From the NCBI GenBank assembly GCA_944386755.1, contig CALXCF010000001.1, positions 66,069 to 130,068 on the forward strand: 64,000 nt of DNA, written 5' to 3'. Source of the stretch: an uncultured Clostridia bacterium. Its GTDB lineage: Bacteria > Bacillota > Clostridia > TANB77 > CAG-508. Each line of letters starts with the position of its first letter. Position 1 is the first letter of the stretch. A model generated the notes under the pieces. The model was not told the DNA's origin and searched no databases. It saw only the letters and a list, made by a program, of their open reading frames with translations. The position numbers and the translations under genes were made by a program. Of this stretch, positions 58,585 through 64,000 are shown in pieces.

Positions 58585-60564
58585 ATGCAAATAAAAAATA
58601 TAAAAATAAATAATTATGGAAAAATAAAAAATAAAGAAATATTATTTTCTGATAATATAAATGTAATTTATGGAGAAAATGAATCTGGAAAATCAACATT
58701 ATTACATTTTATATTAAATTCTCTATATGGAATTTCCAAAAATAAAAAGGGAAAAGAATATTCTGATTTTGAAAAATATAAGCCATGGTCTGGAGAAGAT
58801 TTTTCAGGAAAAATAACTTATGAATTAAATAATAATAAAAAATATGAAATATTTAGAGATTTTAAAAAGAAAAATCCAAAAATATTTAATGAAAATATGG
58901 AAGATATATCAAAAGAATTTTCAATAGATAAAACAAAAGGAAATGAATTTTTTTATGAACAAACAAAAGTAGATGAAGATTTATTTCTATCAACTTTAGT
59001 TGTAAATCAGCAAGAAGTTAAGTTACATAAACAAGAACAAAATGTATTAATACAAAGAATAGCGAATTTAGTTGGGACAGGTGAAGATAATGTGTCATAT
59101 AAACGCGCAATTGACAGATTGAATAGGAGACAATTAGATGAAGTTGGGACGCAAAAGTCTAGGGAGAAGCCAATTAACGTTGTTCAAAGAGAAATTGAAA
59201 ATTTAGAAAGCGAAAAATCTGAAATCGAAAAATACGTAGACATAAAATACGAAATTGAAGAAAAAAAGAACGAATTACAGAAAGACATAAATAGTTTGCA
59301 AGATGAGAATGACTTTTTACAAGAAATTAAGTTATTAGATGAAAATGAAAAAATTGAAAAAGAAAAAATTAAAATAAAAGAAAATTTGAAAAATGAAAAT
59401 ACAGAAAAAATTAATTTAATAAAAAATAAAATTAACGAAATAAAAAATAATAATAAAAATAATTTTGAAGAAAATAATTTTGAAAAAACAGAAAAAAATA
59501 AAAATAAAATAAAAAATATTCAAAAAATAAAAAATGAAAAAAATAAATTAAATAAAAAATTAATTTTATTATTTTTAATTTTAATAATAATAAATATTTT
59601 ACAATTTATTTTTATTAAAAATAATATTTTTAAATATATTTTTCTTCTTACAGTCCCAACGTTTTTAATTTTTTGGATTATTTTAATAAAAAATAAAAAT
59701 AAAATAATAAAAAATATAGAAAAAAATAATAGAATAATAGAAGAAAAAATAAATTTAGAAATAAATAATTTAAATAATGAAATTAATTTAATTGAAAAAA
59801 ATAATACTGAATTAGAAAATGAAATAAATAAATTAAAAAATAATTTTAATTTAAAAATAAATTTAGAAAAAGAAAAAATAAAAAATAAATATTTAAATAA
59901 ATTAGAAAAAAATAAAATAAATTATTTTTTAAATTTAGAAAATATAAATTATGAAAAAGAAAAAATACAAAATGAATTAAATAATAAAAAAATAGAATTA
60001 CATTCTTTGGAATTAGACAAAAAAAATATAGAACCAAAATTAGAAAATTTGTCAAATTTAGAAGAAAAATTAGTTGACAATAAAAACAAGATGTTAACTT
60101 TGAAAAAATTAAATTCTAGTATGGAATTGGTAAAAGCAGTTTTGACAAATTCGTATGAAAAAATGAAAAAATCAGTTACCCCTAAGTTCACACAAGAATT
60201 GTCTAATACAATTTCAAGGATTACAAATGGTAAATATTCTAATATTATACCAAATGATGAGCAAGGATTATTAGTTGAACTTGAAAATGGAAATTACGAG
60301 CCAGCTTCAAAATTAAGTGTGGGTACAATTGATCAATTATATTTGTCATTGAGACTTTCTATGGTGGAAGAATTATCTGAAGAAAATATGCCAATTATTT
60401 TGGATGAAGTTTTTGCATATTATGATGATGAGAGATTAAAAAATGCATTAATATTTTTAAATGAAAAATGTAAAAATCATCAAATTTTAATTTTTAGTTG
60501 TACAAATAGAGAAAAGGAAATGTTAGAAAAACTAAAACTAGAGTTTAATATTATAAATTTATAA
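58585..60564 (+). CDS. Rad50/SbcC-like ATPase with an internal membrane hairpin (YhaN-like)
   Basis: A 659-residue protein. Walker A INVIYGENESGKSTLLHFIL (about 25-45), a long Lys/Asn/Glu coiled coil split by two hydrophobic helices (about 325-370, LILLFLILIIINILQFIF and FLIFWIILI), and the C-terminal signature KLSVGTIDQLYLSLRLSM with Walker B MPIILDEVFAYYDDERL. The membrane segment in place of a zinc hook suggests anchoring to the membrane, as in YhaN. The coiled-coil DNA is extremely A-rich. It is the partner of the YhaO-like nuclease. Confidence 0.9.
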   Translation: MQIKNIKINNYGKIKNKEILFSDNINVIYGENESGKSTLLHFILNSLYGISKNKKGKEYSDFEKYKPWSGEDFSGKITYELNNNKKYEIFRDFKKKNPKIFNENMEDISKEFSIDKTKGNEFFYEQTKVDEDLFLSTLVVNQQEVKLHKQEQNVLIQRIANLVGTGEDNVSYKRAIDRLNRRQLDEVGTQKSREKPINVVQREIENLESEKSEIEKYVDIKYEIEEKKNELQKDINSLQDENDFLQEIKLLDENEKIEKEKIKIKENLKNENTEKINLIKNKINEIKNNNKNNFEENNFEKTEKNKNKIKNIQKIKNEKNKLNKKLILLFLILIIINILQFIFIKNNIFKYIFLLTVPTFLIFWIILIKNKNKIIKNIEKNNRIIEEKINLEINNLNNEINLIEKNNTELENEINKLKNNFNLKINLEKEKIKNKYLNKLEKNKINYFLNLENINYEKEKIQNELNNKKIELHSLELDKKNIEPKLENLSNLEEKLVDNKNKMLTLKKLNSSMELVKAVLTNSYEKMKKSVTPKFTQELSNTISRITNGKYSNIIPNDEQGLLVELENGNYEPASKLSVGTIDQLYLSLRLSMVEELSEENMPIILDEVFAYYDDERLKNALIFLNEKCKNHQILIFSCTNREKEMLEKLKLEFNIINL

Positions 60565-60595
60565 ATATTTAACGGATTTAAATAATATAAAAAGT

Positions 60596-60626
60596 AAAGG
60601 ACTGGAATTAAGACTCTAGTCTTTTA
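60596..60626 (+). terminator. Terminator of the yhaO-yhaN-like operon
   Basis: AAAGGACT / AGTCTTTT hairpin (60596-60626) followed by T-rich sequence. Confidence 0.65.
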
Positions 60627-60637
60627 TCATTTAATAC

Positions 60638-60666
60638 TTGAAGTAAGTGGAAAAATATAGTATAAT
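60638..60666 (+). promoter_or_regulatory. Promoter of prfA
   Basis: TTGAAG (60638-60643), 17-bp spacer, TATAAT (60661-60666), about 45 bp before prfA. Confidence 0.7.
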
Positions 60667-60710
60667 ATTTCAAGCGTTGAAAGATTATTTTTGAGAAAGA
60701 GGAGAAAAGT

Positions 60711-61772
60711 ATGTTTGAAAAATTAGAAAATGTAGAAAAGAGATATGAAGAATTAACAAAATTAATATCAGACCCAGAGGTAATATCAAATCACGAAGAA
60801 TGGCAAAAATTAATGAAAGAACATGCAAGTATAGAAGATGTAGTATTAAAATTTAGAGAATATAAAAAAGTAAAACAAGCTATGGAAGAAGCAGAAGAAT
60901 TATTACATGACCCAGAAATGAAAGAATTAGCAGAAGCTGAATATTATGATGCAAAAGACCAATTGCCAAAACTTGAAGAAGAATTGAAATTTTTATTAAT
61001 TCCCAAAGACCCAGATGACGACAAAAATATTATATGTGAAATAAGAGCAGGAGCAGGAGGAGAAGAGGCAGCTTTATTTGCAGGGACTTTATTTAGAATG
61101 TATTCTATGTATGCAGAGAAAAAACATTGGAAATTAGAAGTATTAAATGAAAACGAAACAGGACTTGGTGGTTACAAAGAAATTTCATTTATGATTACTG
61201 GTAAAGGTGTATATAGTAGATTAAAATTTGAAAGTGGTGTACACAGAGTGCAAAGAGTTCCAGATACAGAAAGTAGTGGAAGAATTCATACATCAACAGC
61301 AACAGTTGCAGTATTGCCAGTTGTAGAAGATGTGGAGATTGAAATTAATCCAGCAGATATAAAAATGGAAGTATTCCGTTCATCTGGTGCTGGAGGACAA
61401 CATATTAATAAAACTTCATCAGCAGTTAGACTTATACATGAACCAACAGGAATTGTAGTGGAATGTCAAACAGAACGTTCTCAATTCCAAAATCGTGATA
61501 ATGCAATGAGAATGCTTAGAACTAAATTATATGAAATAGAAAAACAAAAGCAAGATAGTGAAATTTCAAATGCAAGAAAATCTCAAGTAGGTTCAGGTGA
61601 TAGAAGCGAAAAAATAAGAACTTATAATTATCCTCAGGGTAGAATAACAGATCATAGAATAGGAATGAGTATTTATCAAATGGAGAATTTCTTAAATGGA
61701 GATTTGGATGAAATGATTGATAACTTAATTGCAGCAGATAGAGCAGAGAAATTAAAAGGTGAAGAAGAATAA
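60711..61772 (+). CDS. prfA: Peptide chain release factor 1
   Basis: A 353-residue class I release factor. Catalytic GGQ in [20 protein letters not shown] (about 223-242) and the domain 4 region [20 protein letters not shown] at the end. RF1 ends translation at UAA and UAG. RBS AAGAGGAG precedes ATG. Directly followed by a hairpin that also hides the ribosome binding site of the ZIP gene. The frameshift-rich neighbourhood makes the translation apparatus of interest, but RF1 looks normal. Confidence 0.97.
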   Translation: MFEKLENVEKRYEELTKLISDPEVISNHEEWQKLMKEHASIEDVVLKFREYKKVKQAMEEAEELLHDPEMKELAEAEYYDAKDQLPKLEEELKFLLIPKDPDDDKNIICEIRAGAGGEEAALFAGTLFRMYSMYAEKKHWKLEVLNENETGLGGYKEISFMITGKGVYSRLKFESGVHRVQRVPDTESSGRIHTSTATVAVLPVVEDVEIEINPADIKMEVFRSSGAGGQHINKTSSAVRLIHEPTGIVVECQTERSQFQNRDNAMRMLRTKLYEIEKQKQDSEISNARKSQVGSGDRSEKIRTYNYPQGRITDHRIGMSIYQMENFLNGDLDEMIDNLIAADRAEKLKGEEE

Positions 61773-61786
61773 ATTTGTAATAAACA

Positions 61787-61834
61787 AAAACTCTTTAAAA
61801 TAAACTAAAATAAAGTATATTTTAAGGAGTTTTT
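61787..61834 (+). promoter_or_regulatory. Terminator-like hairpin that occludes the ZIP gene ribosome binding site
   Basis: AAAACTCTTTAAAATA (61787-61802) pairs with TATTTTAAGGAGTTTT (61818-61833), 15 of 16 positions complementary, with loop AACTAAAATAAAGTA and a T-run. The right arm contains AAGGAG, the only SD for the ZIP gene start at 61838. So it is both a prfA terminator and a translational lid. Confidence 0.65.
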
Positions 61835-61837
61835 ATA

Positions 61838-62589
61838 ATGCAAGAAATACTAAAAACAACCTTGATAGGTTTATTTTTTCGGAACATTTGGTACGACATT
61901 GGGTGGGATTTTAGGAATTATAATAAAAAAGAATTCAAACAAATTCTTAAGTTTTATACTATCATTTGCATCAGGACTTATGATGGCAATAATATGTTTT
62001 GATTTAATACCAGAAGCAATGGATATAAGTGGGATAATAAATGTAATATTAGGAATATTATTTGGAATAATTGTAATGATATTTTGTGATATATTGGTTC
62101 AAAAAAAATTTAGTAAAACAAATGTAAATTCGATAAGAAGTACTAAAAACACATTATTAACAACTGGAATAATTGTATCAATAGGATTAGCAATACATAA
62201 CTTCCCAGAAGGATTAGCAATAGGTTCAGGATTTGGAGCTTCTATGAAATTAGGATTAAGTTTAGCAATAGCTATATGCCTACATGATATACCAGAAGGA
62301 ATATCAATGGCAGTACCAATGAAAAATGGAGGAATGAAGCCATCAAAAGTTATTTATTATGTTGTATTATCAGGAGTAACAACAGGAGTAGGAGCTTTTT
62401 TTGGAGCGATAATAGGAACTATATCAGAGCAGATAATAGCAGTTTGCTTAAGCTTTGCAGCTGGCGCAATGTTATATATAGTATCAGGAGAACTTATACC
62501 AGAGTCTAATAATTTATATAAAGGAAGAATGTCTGCAGTTCGGAAATATGTTAGGCTTTTTAATAGGATTGTTTGCAATGATGTTATAA
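61838..62589 (+). CDS. ZIP-family metal transporter with two +1 shifts at CGG
   Basis: About 249 residues if one C is skipped at each of two CGG codons: 61880-61882 (TTTTTTCGGAACA; codon 15) and 62541-62543 (GCAGTTCGGAAATATG). The joined protein has the N-terminal helix, HNFPEGLAIGSGFGASM and HDIPEGISMAVPM (metal-binding HN/HDxPEG pair), SGVTTGVGAFFGAIIGTI, and the C-terminal helix (M-S-A-V-G-N-M-L-G-F-L-I-G-L). Without the shifts the first frame stops early and the last helix is lost. ZIP proteins import zinc, iron or manganese. RBS AAGGAG is inside a hairpin. Confidence 0.88.
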
Positions 62590-62679
62590 AACACTTGACT
62601 TATATATCCATGTGATGTAAAATTAAACAAACTCATAAATTATTATTAATTTAATAGTAAATAAGTAAAGGTGGTTGAA

Positions 62680-62985
62680 ATGAAAAAAATAAATGCATAT
62701 TTTTACACACAAGGAAAATTTGGAAAAAGGTTTAGAGAGACTGTAGATACTAATAATGAATATCTTTATTCTAGAGGTCATTATCCAACTAAAATAAAAG
62801 AAGAAGATTTACCAGAAGATTATATTGAGTTTAGAAGTAGAGTAATCTGGTATATGATAGGTTATTTAAAAACTTCTGGAGTTGTGGATATGGATTATAA
62901 AGCATTAAAAATTAATCATTTATTTAAGGATGATTATTTATATATATCTTATAAAGAAAAATTAATAAAAATTATTGACAATTAA
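62680..62985 (+). CDS. 101-residue hypothetical protein
   Basis: From ATG 62680 with AAAGGTGG upstream (an in-frame GTG at 62671 overlaps that SD). Soluble, aromatic- and Lys-rich: INAYFYTQGKFGKRFRETVD, then VIWYMIGYLKTSG and YLYISYKEKLIKI. No family recognised. It lies between the ZIP gene and a truncated RhuM-type gene. Confidence 0.5.
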   Translation: MKKINAYFYTQGKFGKRFRETVDTNNEYLYSRGHYPTKIKEEDLPEDYIEFRSRVIWYMIGYLKTSGVVDMDYKALKINHLFKDDYLYISYKEKLIKIIDN

Positions 62986-63052
62986 TTTAAAATTTTATAA
63001 AATACGAACAGAAGTTTGAATGCACTTGAATAAATAAAGGAGGAAATTAAAT

Positions 63053-63526
63053 TTGAATAATATAGAAAATTTAAAAGATTTAATCATATATCAAAGTCAA
63101 AACAATAAAAATATATCAGTAGAAGTTTTATATAATGAAGAAGATTTTTGGTTAACTCAAAAATCAATGGCAGAATTATTCAATGTAGAAGTAAATACTA
63201 TCAATTATCATCTAAAAGAAATTTTTAAAACAGAAGAATTGCAAGAGGAATCAGTTATTCGAAAAATTCGAATAACTGCAAATGATGGAAAAAAATATTA
63301 TACCAATTTCTATAGTTTAGATGCCATTATAGCTGTTGGTTATAGAGTAAACTCAAAAGAAGCAACAGATTTTAGAATATGGGCAACAAAAACACTAAAA
63401 GAATATATAAAAAAGGGATTTGTTGTAAATAGTGAGTTCTTAAAAAACGGACCAAAATTTGGAAAAGATTATTTTGATGAACTATTAAAGGAAACAAGAG
63501 AGTTAGAAGGTGGACAAGAAGGTTAA
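63053..63526 (+). pseudogene. Truncated RhuM-family (virulence-protein-like) gene
   Basis: 157 residues from a TTG start behind AGGAGG. The start region reads LKDLIIYQSQNNKN, followed by DFWLTQKSMAELFNVEVNTI and IRITANDGKKYYTNFYSLDAI, all typical of RhuM N-termini. Full RhuM proteins are about 330 residues; this one stops at FDELLKETRELEGGQEG, right where the second half usually begins. So it is probably a remnant, though a short form could be functional. RhuM proteins occur in genomic islands. Confidence 0.65.
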
Positions 63527-63599
63527 TAAAAATTGTTGAATATTAATGCCTATAATGGTACAATATAAATGTTAAAAATAAAATTGATAGGAGCAATAA

Positions 63600-64000
63600 A
63601 TGATGAAAATAATGTTTATATGTACAGGAAACATATGTAGAAGTGCAATGGCAGAATGGTTATTAAAGAAAAAAATAGAAGACAAAAACATAAAAGATAT
63701 AGAAGTATATTCATGTGGAATATATGCAGAAGATGGAGACACCCCAACATGGGAAGCAAAGCGAGTAATGATGGATGAATATTCAATAGATATGAGTAAA
63801 CATAGAGCTACAAACATAATAAATTCTAATATTGAAAAAATGGATTTAATATTATGTGCTACATCAAGACATAAAAGGGCAGTTTTAAGTGCATATCCTG
63901 AATTAGAGGGGAAAGTTTTTACAATGAAAGAATATGTTGACTATGACAGAGAATATCATGATAAAATTGATATAAAAGATCCATGGGGGTATGATATTGA
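63600..64000 (+). CDS. Low-molecular-weight protein tyrosine phosphatase (partial, runs off the window)
   Basis: Start at ATG 63600 or 63603 with AGGAG upstream. The signature FICTGNICRSAMAEW (about 6, C-x5-R-S) is the catalytic P-loop and the acid loop appears as KDPWGYDI near the end of the window. About 133 of some 150 residues are present. These enzymes dephosphorylate tyrosine kinases and arginine- or tyrosine-phosphorylated proteins. Confidence 0.93.
   Translation, partial: MMKIMFICTGNICRSAMAEWLLKKKIEDKNIKDIEVYSCGIYAEDGDTPTWEAKRVMMDEYSIDMSKHRATNIINSNIEKMDLILCATSRHKRAVLSAYPELEGKVFTMKEYVDYDREYHDKIDIKDPWGYDI

Noticed and set aside
52028..62543. CGG reassigned to another amino acid
   Set aside because: A reassignment would keep the frame; here the downstream frame is +1 in all four cases, so a simple change of meaning does not explain the data.
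52028..62543. Homopolymer sequencing errors as the cause of all breaks
   Set aside because: Only one site (61880) is next to a T-run; the added base is C each time and always before GGA, which is not a homopolymer pattern. Read-level checking is still required.

Overview
The window is a contiguous piece of a very AT-rich, endospore-forming Bacillota chromosome. It is most likely from an uncultured clostridial lineage of the gut type. Spore genes are scattered throughout (spmA/spmB, spoIIR, a GerM-like lipoprotein-type gene, sleB-ypeB, a small acid-soluble spore protein). Local gene order matches Bacillota housekeeping neighbourhoods: trmN6-rsmI-abrB, walJ-rlmH, and tadA-SRP RNA-dnaX-ybaB-recR. 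Promoters are mostly TTGNNN-17-TATAAT, ribosome binding sites are strong (AGGAGG or AGGTGA), and GTG/TTG starts are common.

Layout. 1-2700: tRNA-Ser(GCT) followed by a small defence-like cluster (HipA/CtkA-type kinase, AbiEii-type nucleotidyltransferase with its partner). 2.8-17.5 kb: a Gram-positive type IV secretion (T4SS) operon series with three VirB2-like pilins, a VirB3/PrgI-like protein, a VirB4-associated protein, VirB4, VirB6, two VirB8/NTF2-like proteins and a large VirB1-like wall hydrolase. Its coupling ATPase (VirD4/TraG) lies 39 kb away, in a second operon at 53.9-57.3 kb. No relaxase, integrase or oriT was recognised. 17.6-23.0 kb: a J-domain membrane protein, a candidate Fst/par-type type I toxin-antitoxin locus, and a giant 2-hydroxyacyl-CoA dehydratase activase-type protein. 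23.4-33.8 kb: housekeeping and sporulation genes. 33.9-37.7 kb: an accessory patch with a DUF4143 ATPase behind two identical nested palindromes, a 5'-degenerate pseudopilin-like gene, and an Rpn-family nuclease with repeats and an intragenic start. 38-53.8 kb: carbohydrate, tRNA, replication, germination and wall genes. 57.5-64 kb: a YhaO/YhaN-like nuclease pair, prfA, a ZIP transporter and small accessory genes; the last gene runs off the window.

Most striking observation. Three genes are interrupted by single-base frameshifts: D-Ala-D-Ala ligase once, the T4SS coupling protein once, and the ZIP transporter twice. All four breaks have the same form. The zero-frame codon is CGG followed by A, and skipping one base (C) so that GGA is read as Gly restores the conserved protein exactly, including a Walker A motif and a normally essential enzyme. 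By my manual scan CGG is almost absent in frame elsewhere: only two other in-frame CGG codons, also CGGA, in a possibly foreign small gene and in a tandem AbrB-like gene. This suggests CGG is a poorly decoded or unassigned codon, and that CGGA is read by +1 frameshifting or quadruplet decoding as glycine. The two apparently Arg-read CGG codons are the main evidence against a universal rule.

Other second-look items are the type I toxin-antitoxin candidate, the relaxase-less split T4SS with a degenerate amidase domain in its hydrolase, the intragenic start in the Rpn gene, the nested palindromes at the DUF4143 promoter, REP-like GGGGACGG elements directly after stop codons, and a hairpin that hides the ZIP gene's ribosome binding site.
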